Source: Lentzea xinjiangensis (lineage in GTDB: Bacteria; Actinomycetota; Actinomycetes; Mycobacteriales; Pseudonocardiaceae). Taken from it: a stretch of 61,947 nucleotides of DNA. The position numbers and the translations under genes are program-made. Positions within the stretch are counted from its first letter, which is position 1. Each line of letters opens with the position of its first letter. The stretch covers positions 1-61,947 of the forward strand of contig NZ_FOFR01000034.1 of assembly GCF_900110955.1 (NCBI RefSeq). The letters run 5' to 3'. The notes below the pieces were generated by a model. The model was not told where the DNA came from, did no database searches, and saw only the letters and a list, made by a program, of their open reading frames with translations. This document shows positions 15,829-50,363 of the stretch, one piece after another.

Positions 15829-17814
15829 ATGTGTGGAATCGCCGGCGCGTACGGAGGCGCCCGACAGCTCTCCGGTCACCACGACCTGATCGCGGGGATG
15901 CTGCGCCAGATCGAGCACCGCGGCCCCGACGAGGCCGGGTGCTACCTGGACGACCGCGTGGTGATGGGCACGGTTCGCCTGAGCATCATCGACCTCGCCT
16001 CCGGTTCGCAGCCGGTCGGCAGCGAGGACGGCCGGTGGTGGCTCTGCTACAACGGCGAGCTCTACAACTACCGCGAGCTGCGGGCGGAGCTCGGCCGGCT
16101 CGGGGTGCGCTTCCGCACCGACTCCGACACCGAGGTCGTGCTGCAGGCGTGGCTCACCTGGGGCCGCGACTGCCTGCGGAGGTTCAACGGCGCGTTCGCC
16201 TTCGCCGTCTACGACTCGCTGACCGGGGAGCTCACGCTCGTCCGCGACCGGTTCGGCAAGCGCCCGCTGTTCGTCGCCCGGCACGAGGGGGCGTGGCTGT
16301 TCGCCTCCGAGATGAAGGCGTTCCTGGCCGTCCCGGGGTTCCGGTTCTCCTTCGACCCCGGGCAGCTCGCGTCGATCTTCGCGACCTGGACGCCCCTGCC
16401 CGCCCAGAGCGGGTACCGCGACATCGAGCAGGTGCCGATGGGGGAGTTCCTGTGCCTGCGCGGCGACGACGTCGAACGGGGCCGCTGGGCCACGCTCGAC
16501 CTGGAGCCTGGCCTGCCGCCGGAGTCCGAGGAGGACGCGGTCGAGCTGGTGCGGGCCGAGCTGACGGCGGCGGTTGACGTGCGGCTGCGCAGCGACGTCG
16601 AGGTCGGTGTCTACGTCTCCGGCGGGCTCGACTCGTCGATCATCGCCCACCTGGCGGCAGAGCGGCAGCAGCACCCGCTGCGGACGTTCTCGATCGAGTT
16701 CGACGACGCCCAGTTCGACGAGTCGGCCGAGCAGGCGGCGCTCACCTCGGACCTCGGCACCCGGCACCACTCCGTGCGCGTGCGTGACGGCGACGTCGTG
16801 CAGGCGTTCCCGGCGGCGGTCAAGCACGCGGAGGTGCCGGCGTTCCGGACCGCGTTCGTGCCGATGTACCTGCTCGCCGAGCAGGTGCGCGAGGCGGGCA
16901 TCAAGGTGGTGCTCAGCGGTGAGGGCGCGGACGAGGCGTTCCTGGGCTACGGCATCTTCAAGGACGCCCTGCTGCTCGACGCCTGGCACGACCTCAGCGA
17001 GCAGGACCGCCTGGAGCGGATCGCGCGGACCTACCCGTACCTCCCGCACTTCTCCGGGGAGAACGCTCCCCGCCGCATGCTGGGGCTCTACCAGCAGTTC
17101 ACCGAGGAGCGCCTGCCCGGCCTGTTCTCGCACCAGATGCGGTTCCAGAACGGCAGGTTCGCCGTGCGCCTGCTGCGCGACGCCACCGACCCGTTCGCCG
17201 CCGCGCAGCGGATGGTCGCCGGTGAACCGGGCTACGCCGGACTCGACACCGTGCGCAAGGCGCAGTGGCTCGAGTTCCGCACGCTGCTGTCCGGCTACCT
17301 GCTCTCCACCCAGGGCGACCGGATGGCGCTGGCGCACGGCGTCGAGAACCGCTGCCCGTTCCTCGATCCGGCGGTCGTGCACCTGGCCGCGTCGCTCAAC
17401 CACCGCTTCGGCGACCCGTTCGACGAGAAGTACATCCTGAAGCGCGCTTTCGCCGACGTGCTGCCGAGGAAGGTCGTCGAGAAGGGCAAGTTCCCCTACC
17501 GCGCGACCGACAGCGCGGCCTTCGTGCGCGCCTGGCCGGAGTTCCGCGACGTCCTGGCCGACCAGGCCACGCTGGACGCGATCGGAGTGCTCGACCCCCG
17601 GTTCACGCGCGCTCTCGTCGACCGCGTCTTCACCGGTCCCGCCGAGCGGATCGGCACCAAGGAGAACCAGGCGTTCACCCTGCTGGCCTCCCTCTACTGG
17701 CTGCACCACTGGTTCGTACGCGGGCAGGCGTTCGACGCCTCGTCCCTGCGCGCCGGGCTGCACGTGGTCGATCGCCGCACGAGCGCGCTGCCTGCCGGAC
17801 ACGGCCAGGACTAG
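15829..17814 (+). CDS. Asparagine-synthase-like amidotransferase for malonamyl starter
   Basis: 661 residues starting MCGIAGAYGG. Cys2 is the N-terminal nucleophile of the class II glutaminase domain, with HRGPDEAG, CYNGELYNYRELR and FAFAVYDS conserved (1-200). The synthetase half has the PPi-loop SGGLDSSII near residue 264, SIEFDD, LSGEGADEAFLGY and ENRCPFLDPAVV. The length is that of AsnB relatives. It should use glutamine and ATP to convert a carboxylate to an amide. In glutarimide polyketide pathways this enzyme amidates malonyl-ACP. The gene starts five bases after the ACP stop and is followed 13 bases later by PKS-A, whose first two modules are those expected for the glutarimide ring. 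It is not likely to be housekeeping AsnB given this placement. Confidence 0.9.
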   Translation: MCGIAGAYGGARQLSGHHDLIAGMLRQIEHRGPDEAGCYLDDRVVMGTVRLSIIDLASGSQPVGSEDGRWWLCYNGELYNYRELRAELGRLGVRFRTDSDTEVVLQAWLTWGRDCLRRFNGAFAFAVYDSLTGELTLVRDRFGKRPLFVARHEGAWLFASEMKAFLAVPGFRFSFDPGQLASIFATWTPLPAQSGYRDIEQVPMGEFLCLRGDDVERGRWATLDLEPGLPPESEEDAVELVRAELTAAVDVRLRSDVEVGVYVSGGLDSSIIAHLAAERQQHPLRTFSIEFDDAQFDESAEQAALTSDLGTRHHSVRVRDGDVVQAFPAAVKHAEVPAFRTAFVPMYLLAEQVREAGIKVVLSGEGADEAFLGYGIFKDALLLDAWHDLSEQDRLERIARTYPYLPHFSGENAPRRMLGLYQQFTEERLPGLFSHQMRFQNGRFAVRLLRDATDPFAAAQRMVAGEPGYAGLDTVRKAQWLEFRTLLSGYLLSTQGDRMALAHGVENRCPFLDPAVVHLAASLNHRFGDPFDEKYILKRAFADVLPRKVVEKGKFPYRATDSAAFVRAWPEFRDVLADQATLDAIGVLDPRFTRALVDRVFTGPAERIGTKENQAFTLLASLYWLHHWFVRGQAFDASSLRAGLHVVDRRTSALPAGHGQD

Positions 17815-17827
17815 ACGAGGAACCTCC

Positions 17828-20800
17828 ATGACACAGCACACTTCCGGCGCGCAGGACACCGCGATCGCGGTCGTCGGACAGGCACTCAGGCTGCCCGGTG
17901 CGCGGACCGCCGACGAGTTCTGGGCGAACCTCGAGCAGGGGCGCTCGTTGATCAGCGAGGTGCCCCAGAAGCGGTGGCGCGCGGCGGACTTCGCGGGTGA
18001 CCCGCGCCGCGACGGCGACAAGACGGCCAGCGTCTGGGGCGGTTTCGTCGACGACGTCGAGTGCTTCGACGCCGACTTCTTCAGCATCTCCCCGCGTGAG
18101 GCCCGACTGATGGACCCGCAGCAGCGGCTGGCCCTCGAACTGAGCTGGCACGCCGTCGAGGACGCGGGCTGGCGGGCCGACCAGCTGGCCGGTTCGCGCA
18201 CCGGTGTGTTCATGGGGGTGTGCCACTGGGACTACGCGGAACTGGTCGAGCAGGAGCTCCCCACGATCGACGCGTACTACCCGACGGGTGCGGCGTACGC
18301 GGTCATCGCCAACCGCGTCTCGCACTTCTTCGACTTCCGCGGCCCCAGCGTGGTCAACGACACGGCGTGCGCCAGTTCGCTGGTGTCGGTGCAACAAGCC
18401 GTGCAGGCGTTGCAGGCGGGCGACTGCGACCAGGCGCTGGCCGGTGGCGTCAACCTGGTGTGGTCGCCGCGGCACTTCGTCGCGTTCAGCAAGGCGGGCA
18501 TGCTCTCGCCGGCCGGCCGGAGCAAGACCTTCGACGCGGAGGCCAACGGGTACGTGCGCGGCGAGGGCGGCGGTGTCCTGCTGCTCAAGAGGCTCGCCGA
18601 TGCGCGCAGGGACGGCGATCCCGTGCACGCGGTGGTGCGCGGCATCGGCAGCAACCACGGCGGCCGCACCAGCTCGCTCACCGTCACGAACCCCGACGCG
18701 CAGGCGGAGCTGATCGTCGACACCTACCGGCGGGCCGGGATCGACCCGGCATCGGTGAGCTACATCGAGGCCCACGGCACGGGGACGCCGGTCGGTGACC
18801 CGATCGAGGTGCGCGGCCTGAAGAAGGCGTTCGCCGAGCTCGGCGACACGGGCGGGGAGCACCACTGCGGCCTCGGCTCGGTCAAGACGAACATCGGGCA
18901 CCTCGAAGGCGCGGCCGGGGTGGCCGGCCTGCTCAAGGTCATCGCGGCCATGCGGCACCGCCGGTTGCCGGCCACGGTCGGGTTCGAGCGGCTGAACCCG
19001 TTGATCAGCCTGGCCGGGTCGCCGTTCCGCGTCGTCGACGAGCTGTCCGAGTGGACCGCGCCGGACGGCGAGCCGCTGCGCGCCGGGGTGAGCTCGTTCG
19101 GTTTCGCGGGGACCAACGCGCACGCCGTGCTGGAGTCCGTTCCGCCGGTCGAGCCCACACCGGAGTCCGAAGAGGACGAATGGTTGCCGGTGTCCGCGTG
19201 GGACGAGGACCGGTTGCGCGAGACGTGCGCCGGGCTGGCGACGTGGGCGCGCACGCGGCTCGCGGAGGACGTGCCGCCCTCGTTGGCCGACATCGCGCAC
19301 ACGTTGAGGCACGGGCGCGTGCCCTTGCCCGTGCGAGTGGTTTTCCACGCGCGGGACCTGGAGGACTGGGCCGGTCAGCTCGAAGCGTTCGCTTCGGACG
19401 GTTCGCTGCGGGGACGCGGTGTGCGGGGCCAGGCCGAGGACGAGCAGGCCGCCGTGCTCGACGAGAGCGACCTGGCGGAGCTGGCGACCGTGTGGCGGGA
19501 GCAGGGGCGCACGGAGAAGTTCGCCCGTGCCTGGGTGCGCGGCCTCCCGGTCGACTGGTCGGCCTGGCCCGCGACCGGCAGGCGGATCCACCTGCCGGGC
19601 TACGCGTTCGCCCGCACGCCGTACTGGTTCCGGCCGCTGGAAGCCGCCGGTCACCCGTCCCTCGGCCCCGGCGAGGAGGAGAACGGCGGCTGGACGTTCC
19701 CGCTGACCTTCGACGCCGGTCAGGACATCATCCGCGACCACGTGGTGAACGGCGTTCCGGTCGTGCCCGGTGTCGCCGTGCTCGGCCTCGTCCTCGCGGC
19801 CGCCGAGCGGATCGGCGGGATCGAGGTGCCGAGCGTGCGCAACGTCGGCTGGCTGCGGCCGCTGGCGGTCACGGGAACCCGGCTGGCCGTGCGGCTGCGG
19901 CTGGAACCCCGGGCCGGCGGCTTCGGCTTCACCGTTCTCGACGACGAGGGGAACCGGTACACCACCGGACAGCTCACCGCCGGCCGGTCCGGTGGTGAGG
20001 CTGCCGGTGACCTGGCGGCCCGGTTCCCGCAGCCGGTCGACGTGGGCCGCGGGTACGAGGCGCTGCGCGCCAGCGGGATCGAGCACGGGTCCTCGCTGCG
20101 CGGCCTGGACGCGGTGTCACGGGGTGCGGACGGCGTGCTCGCCCGGATCCGGGTGCCCGCGCAGGCGGCGTCCGGCTGGCTGCTGCACCCGGTCGTGCTC
20201 GACAGCGCGCTCCAGGCCGTTCTCGCCCTGGGCGCGGACGGGACCGGCTGGCGCCGGCCCGACGCGGTCGCCGTCCCGTTCGCCCTCGACGAGCTCACGC
20301 TGCTGGCACCGGCCGGCCCGGTCGTCCACGCGGTGCTCCGCGCGGCGGGGGAGACCAAGGTCGACCTCGACCTGTTCGGTGAGGACGGAACGCCGTGCGC
20401 CCGGTTGCGCGGCTACACGCACCGCCCTCTCGCGCCCCGCACGGCCGAGGGCACCCTCATCGAGGCGCACCAGGTCTGGCGCACCGCCGGACCCGCGGCT
20501 GCGACCGGTGCCGCGGGCCCGCTCGTCGTGCTCGACGCGGTGCTGGGGGAACACCGTTCACGGGAGGTCGCCGGACGGCTGGACGCGGAGGTCCTGCCGC
20601 TGCCGACGGATCTCCCGGCCGCGCCCGCCGACGCCGCGAAGGTCGTGTTCGACGCTTGCTACCGGCACCTGCGCACGCTGCTCGACCGGCCAGGACCGGC
20701 CGGCCGGACGGTGGTCGTCGTCGCGCCCGGCCGCCCCGACGACCCCGTGTTCGCTCCGCTCGCCGCGGTGCTGAAGTCGTTGCACAAGGAGAACCCGGCG

Positions 20801-23800
20801 GTCCGGGGCAAGGTCGTGCTGGTCGACGGTCCGGTCGACCCGGCGCGGTTCGAGACGATCGTGCGCGCCGAAGCCGGATCGGCCGACGCCGAGATCGCCT
20901 ACGACCTCTCCGGTACTCGCCTGACCAGGGAGACCGAGGAACTGCCCGCCTCCGGCGGCGGTGAGTCGCTGCTGCGGGACAACGGCGTCTACTGGATCAC
21001 CGGTGGTGCGGGCGGTATCGGCCGTCAGATCGCCGAACACCTGTGCACGCGCCACGGCGCGCGCGTCGTGCTGAGCGGGCGGCGGGCCGACAGCGCGGAG
21101 GTCGCCGATCTGCGGGAGCGCTTCGGCGACCGGGTCGAGTACCGGCAGGCCGACGTCACCGACCTGACGAGCGTCCGCGCCGCGGCGAAGGCGATCAACG
21201 ACCGCTTCGGCCGTCTCGACGGCATCTTCCACGCGGCCGGCGTGCTCGACGACGGCTACCTCGTGACGACCCCGCTCGAAACCACCGGACCGGTGCTGGC
21301 CCCCAAGCTGACCGGCACCGCGCACCTCGACGAGGTGTGCCGGGAGCACGGCGCCGGCTTCCTGCTGCTGTTCGGGTCGGTCGCGGGCACGTTCGGCGGT
21401 GCCGCGCAGACCGGGTACGCCGCCGCGAACGCCTTCCTCGACGCCTGGGCCCGCCGGGCCTCCTCCCACGTCGTCCGCGCCGTCGACTGGCCGCTGTGGG
21501 CGGAGGGCGGCATGCGCGTCGACCCGGCGACCGAGGCCTACCTGCGCAAGACGACCGGAACCGTTCCGCTGCCGACCGCGGACGCACTCGGTGCGCTGGA
21601 ACGGGCCCTGGCCACCGACGCCCCCGCACAGCGCATCGTCATGTACGGCGACGCGCCGAAGCTGCGGCGCTACTCGGGTTTGACGAAGGACGTGCCCGCC
21701 GCGCGTCCTGTCGCCGCGCCCGCCGCTGCTCGGTCCGAAGTGGACGACAAAACGCTGACGGCACGCACGGAGGAGCACCTGCGGCGGTTGTTCGCCGAGC
21801 TGACCGGCCAGGACCCGGAGCGCATCCGGGTCGACCAGAAGCTGGAGCGCTACGGCATCGACTCGCTCGTCATCGTGGACGTGACCAGCCGGCTGGAGGA
21901 CGACTTCGGCTCGTTGCCGAAGACGCTGTTCTTCGAGCACGTGGACCTGCGCGGGGTCGCGGGTCATCTCCTCGCGGAGCACCGGCCCCGGCTGGTCGAG
22001 ATGTTCGGTCAGGTCGAGGAACAGGCGCCGGTGGAAACCGTGGTGCCGCAAGGTTCGGAGAAGTCCGAGCCGGAGGAGACGGAGCCGTCGTGGGAGCCGG
22101 TCGCCGACCAGCGGCCGATCGCCCGCGCGGAGACCGGGCCGCGGGCGGAGCAGGGTGACCGCGACATCGCGGTGATCGGCATGTCCGGCCGCTACCCCGG
22201 CGCGGACACGCTCGAGGAGTTCTGGGAGCTGCTCAGCGAGGGCCGGCACAGCTTCGAGCCGGTGCCGCGGGAGCGCTGGCGGCAGCAGGACATCTACTAC
22301 GGCGAGCGGGACGTGCTCGGCAAGTCCGTGGTCAAGATCGGGACCTTCCTGCGCGACGTCGACGCGTTCGACCCGCGGTACTTCTCCCTCTCCCAGCGGC
22401 AGGCCGAACTGCTCTCGCCGGAGGTGCGGCTGCTGCTGCAAGCGGGCGTGACGGCACTGGAGGACGCCGGCTACTCCCGCGAGACGATCCAGCGCCGGTA
22501 CCAGGGCGACGTCGGCGTGCTGGTCGGCTCGATGAACAACAGCTACTCGCTGTACGGGTTCCAGAACATGCTGATGCGCGGTACCGCGACGAGCGGCAGC
22601 GAGATCGGCGTGTTCGCCAACATGCTCTCGTACTTCTACGGCTTCACCGGCCCGTCGATGTTCCTCGACACGATGTGCGCGTCTTCGTCGACGTGCGTGC
22701 ACCAGGCCGTGCGGATGTTGCGTGCCGGCGAGTGCCGGATGGCTGTTGTCGGTGGCATCAACCTGATGCTGCACCCCTACGACCTGATCGCCACCTCCCA
22801 GGCCCACTTCACCAGCAAGACGGCCGACCTGTTGCGCAGCTACGGGCTCGGCACCGACGGCACGGTGCTCGGCGAGGGCGTCGGCATGGTCGTGCTGAAG
22901 CCGCTGCGCGACGCGGTGGCCGACGGGGATCACGTGTACGGCGTCATCCGGGGGAGCGGGATGACGAACGCGGGCGTGCGCAACGGGTTCACCGTGCCCA
23001 GCCCGGTGCAGCAGGCCCGCGCCATCGAGAAGGCGCTGGACGACGCGGGCGTGAACGCGCGCACGATCAGCTACCTCGAAGGCCACGGGTCGGCGACGTC
23101 GCTGGGTGACCCGATCGAGATCCGCGGCGCGACCAGCGCGTTCCGCCGCGACACCGCCGACCGCGGCTTCTGCGCGCTCGGCTCGGTGAAGTCCAACGTG
23201 GCACACCTGCTGTCGGGATCGGGCATCGTCGGCCTGACGAAGGTGCTGCTGCAGCTCAAACACCGGACGCTGGTGAAGTCGCTGCACTCCGAGACGCTCA
23301 ACCCGGCGATCGACTTCACCGAGACGCCGTTCGTCGTGCAGCACGAGCGCATCGAGTGGGCCCGCCCGGTGATCGACGGGCAGCCGGTGCCCAGGCGCGC
23401 CGGTGTCACCTCGATCGGGGCGGGTGGCGCGAACGTGCACATCGTCGTCGAGGAGCACGAGCCGGTGAGCCCGCAGGTGGCCGAGTCCGGGCTGCCGCGC
23501 CTGGTCGTCTGCTCGGCGACGACCCCGCAGGCGCTGGGGCGCGTGCTGCGCGACCTGCACGCGCACGTGCTGGCCACCCGGCCCGGCCTCGACTCGCTCG
23601 CCTACACGTTGCAGACGGGCAAGAACGAGCTGCCCTGCCGCATCGCCTTCGTCGCCGCGGACACCGGGACCGTCGCCGCGAAGCTGGCCGAACTGTCCGC
23701 AGTGGACTGGACGAACGCGGTCGCGCCGGACGGCGTGTGGTTCGTGCCGAGCACGATGGGCGTGACCGACCCGCCGGAGCGGACGGAGGTGGAGAGGGCG

Positions 23801-26800
23801 CTCGCCGAGACGGACCTCCGCGCGCTCGCGGCGGCCTGGACCGCCGGTGCGGACGTCGACTGGGACGCGCTGTGGCCACGGGCCGCACGCCCCGCCAAGC
23901 TGTCGCTGCCCGGCTACCCGTTCGAGCGGGTCCGGTGCTGGTACCCCGGTTTCGACGACGCGCCGAGCGTGCTGGACCCCATCGCGTTCGCGCGGCGGGC
24001 GCACCCGTGGGTGGGCGTCAACGAGTCCGACCTGGGCGGCATCCGCTACCGGCTCGAACTGCGCGGTGACGAGCTGCTCGACTACGTGTACTCGGTCCGG
24101 CGCGAGCGGCGTTACGCCACGATCGCGCTGGTGGACGGTGTGCTCGCGTTCGCGGAGGTCGCGGGCCTCGGGGACGGCTGGGCGGTGCGTGACGCGTGCT
24201 GGGCCGCGCTGCCGGACCCGTCGCGGGAACAGCGGCTCACCTGGCGGCTCGGCGCGAACCGCGCCGAACTGCACGACCAGGACGGCGCGGTCGTGTTCGG
24301 CGCCGACCTCGTGGCCGCCGCGGAACCGGTGCGGCAGCGCGACTCCGCGATCGACGCACCGCTGTCGATGGATGAGCGGGCGTTCTACGCGAAGCTCGGC
24401 GAGCTCGGCGTGGACGCCCGGCCCTACGCCAGGGTGGTCGAGGGAGTAGCGGAGCTCGGCCGGCGATCGCTCATCCGCGTCGCGGAACCCGCCGTGTCGC
24501 AGGACCCGCACAAGCGACGCGTCCGGGTTCCGGCCTGGGTGCTCAACGGGCTGGTCCAGGGCGTCCAGCTCCTCACCTCGGACGCCGACGCCACGGTTGT
24601 GCGGTTGCGTTCGGCCGAGGGCGTGAACCTCGACGGCACCAGGGCGATCGTGTTGGAGAACAACGGTTCCGCGTTCGACGTGCGGTTCCTCGACGAGTCC
24701 GGGGCCGTGCTGGGCCGCTGGGACGGCGTGGAGTTCGGCAACACGCCACCGGCCGCCGTGACCGGTGCGGGCGACCGGACCGGCGAGCTGCGGGACCGGC
24801 TGACCGCCCAGGTCCGCGAGACCGTGGCGGAGCTGCTCAAGACCGACCCGGCCGACGTCGACCTCGACACGCACTTCCCGGCGTTCGGCTTCGAGTCCAT
24901 CAGCCTGGCCTCGCTCGCGCAGGAGCTCGGTGGCCGGCTCGGCATCGACCTGAGCCCGGCGGTGTTCTTCCAGCACCCCAACATCCGCGGGCTCGTCGGC
25001 AGGCTGGCCGAGGAGGTCGGGACGTCCGCGCCCGCCGACCCGGCTCCCGCGGTGCCGTCCTCGCTCCCGCCCGCTCTCCCCGCTGCCCTTCCGGCAGCTC
25101 TTCCGGCAGCCGGGCAGGAAACCGACGCCGTGGCGATCATCGGCCTCGCCGGGCGGTTCCCCGGTGCGGACGACCCGGACGCCCTGTGGGAACGACTGCG
25201 CGAGGGCGCCGACCTCGTCTCGCCGTACCCGGCCGGCCGGTTCGACGGCCGCTACGCCGAGGTCGTGGCGCGCGCGGACTTCCCGAAGTTCGCGGGGCTG
25301 ATCGAGGGCGTCGACCGGTTCGACGCGGGCTTCTTCGCGCTGTCGCGGCTGGAGGCCGAGCTGATGGACCCGCAGCAGCGGCTGGCGCTGGAGACCGTGT
25401 GGACGGCGCTGGAGAACGCCGGCTACCCGCCCGCGCGGTTGCCCGCCGACACCGGGGTGTTCTTCGGCGTGTCCGGTTCGGACTACCACCACCTGCTCAA
25501 CGCGAGTGGTGTCGAACCGGACGGCTACACCGCGACCGGCAACTCGCACGCCGTGCTGGCGAACAGGATCTCGTTCCTGCTCGACGTCCGCGGTCCGAGC
25601 GAGCCGATCGACACCGCGTGCTCCAGCTCGCTGGTGGCCCTGCACCGCGCGGTCGAGAGCATCCGGTCCGGGCGCTGTGCCATGGCGGTGGCCGGCGGGG
25701 TGAACCTGCTGCTGAGCGTCGACACGTTCGTCTCGACGCAGGCGGCGGGGATGCTGAGCCCCGACGGGCGTTGCAAGACCTTCTCGGCGGACGCCGACGG
25801 GTACGTCCGCGCGGAAGGTGTGGCGGCCGTGCTGCTCAAGCCGTTGTCCGCCGCACTGCGCGACGGGGACAACATCCACGGTGTCGTCCTGGGCACGGCG
25901 GAGAACCACGGTGGCCGCGCGGCCACCCTCACCGCTCCGAACGCCTCGGCGCAGGCGGAGGTGATCGAGGCGGCCATGCGCGGCATCGACCCGGACAGCA
26001 TCGGCTTCGTCGAGGCGCACGGCACGGGCACGGCGCTCGGCGACCCGGTCGAGGTCGAAGCGCTCACCACCGCCTACCGGAACCTGGGTGGCTCGGCCAC
26101 GCGGGCGCTCGGCGCGGTGAAGGCGAACATCGGCCACGCGGAGGCGGCAGCCGGCCTGGCGGGGGTGTTCAAGGTGCTGGCGCAGATGCGACACCGCGAA
26201 CTGGTGCCGGTGCCACACCTCGACCGGCTGAACCCGCACCTGAAGCTCGACGGCAGCGGGTTCGAGGTGCTGCGCGCACCGCGGCCCTGGCGGGCGCGGA
26301 CCGACGCGTCCGGCGCCGAGCTGCCGCTGCGCGCCGGGGTCAGCAGCTTCGGCTTCGGCGGTGTCAACGCTCACGTCGTCCTGGAGGCCCCGCCGTCGCG
26401 ACCGGAACCGGTGCCCGCCGCCGGCCCGCAGGCGATCGTCCTCTCGGCTCGTGACCACGACCGCCTCCTGGCCCGTGCCGGGGAGCTGCGCGCCTTCCTC
26501 GGCGAGAGCTCGCCGTCGCTCGCGGACCTGGCCTTCACGCTCCAGGTCGGCCGGGAGGAGATGGAGCAGCGCCTGGGATTCGTCGCCAGTGACCTCGAAG
26601 ACGTCGTCGCCGCGCTCGACGCGTTCCTCGCGGGTTCCGCCAGCCTGCACACCGCCAGCCTGCACACCGGGAGCCTGCGTCGGTCACGTGGCGCGGCCGT
26701 GCGCCGTGATCGTGAGATGGAGCCCGAGGCCGTGGCCGCGGTGCGGGACGGCGATCTCGGCCGGCTTCTCGCGCTGTGGTGCGAAGGCCGCACGGTGGAC

Positions 26801-27005
26801 TGGGTGAGCCTGCACCCGCCGGGTGAACGGCGTGTGCTCGTGCTGCCCACCTATCCGTTCGCCCGCGAGCGCTACTGGGTGCCGGCGGCCAACGCCCCGC
26901 AGGCCCCGGCGGCTGTCCCCGTGACGGTGCTCGCCGCACCCTCCTTCGACGTCGGCGCGCGCACCGCCCTGCTGGAAGCGGTCCTGGCCAACCGGGAGGG
27001 ACCCG

Positions 27006-27019
<14 letters not shown>
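17828..27019 (+). CDS. PKS-A: trans-AT polyketide synthase, glutarimide-forming modules 1-2 plus KS3
   Basis: 3063 residues from ATG 17828 with GAGGA upstream. Domain order (base positions): KS1 17858-19140, DH1 19660-20440, KR1 20470-21690, ACP1 21760-21990, KS2 22160-23460, branching (B) domain 23960-24765, ACP2 24785-25020, KS3 25128-26390, then a post-KS linker to the stop. No module has its own AT, so malonate is loaded by the separate AT proteins. The gene ends right after KS3, so module 3 continues on PKS-B. A short Ala/Pro-rich linker precedes KS3, and the end carries ASLHT repeats. Modules are described separately. The stop overlaps the next start by 14 bases. Confidence 0.95.
17858..21990 (+). 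other. Module 1: KS1-DH1-KR1-ACP1
   Basis: KS1 has Cys181 in DTACASSLVS, HGTGTPVGDP and NIGHLE. DH1 has HxxxGxxxxP as HVVNGVPVVP (His638) and a second motif LDSALQ with Asp792. KR1 has TGGAGGIGR, the catalytic Ser in LFGSVAG and Tyr1197 in GYAAANAF. ACP1 carries the pantetheine Ser1346 in YGIDSLVI. All domains look active. If malonamyl-ACP is the starter, the product is a 5-amino-5-oxo-pent-2-enoyl thioester, the Michael acceptor for module 2. The product is inferred from known glutarimide logic. Confidence 0.88.
22160..25020 (+). other. Module 2: branching KS2-B-ACP2 (glutarimide closure)
   Basis: KS2 is divergent: Cys1617 sits in DTMCASSSTC, the first His motif is EGHGSATSLGDP instead of EAHGTGT, and the second is SNVAHLLSGSG. 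Such changes mark branching KSs. It is followed not by reductive domains but by about 270 residues of a double-hotdog B domain (HPWVGVNESDLGGIRYRLEL onward) with no DH His/Asp motifs. Then comes ACP2 with its Ser2357 in FGFESISL, Glu replacing the usual Asp. KS-B-ACP modules are known from rhizoxin and from glutarimide polyketides, where they catalyse vinylogous (Michael) addition. Here they should add malonate to the enoyl-amide and allow imide ring closure. Confidence 0.88.

Positions 27020-50359
<23,340 letters not shown>

Positions 50360-50363
<4 letters not shown>

Noticed and set aside
15829..17814. Housekeeping asparagine synthetase
   Set aside because: It is embedded between a free ACP and a glutarimide-type PKS with only a few bases between the genes, so a pathway role is far more likely.
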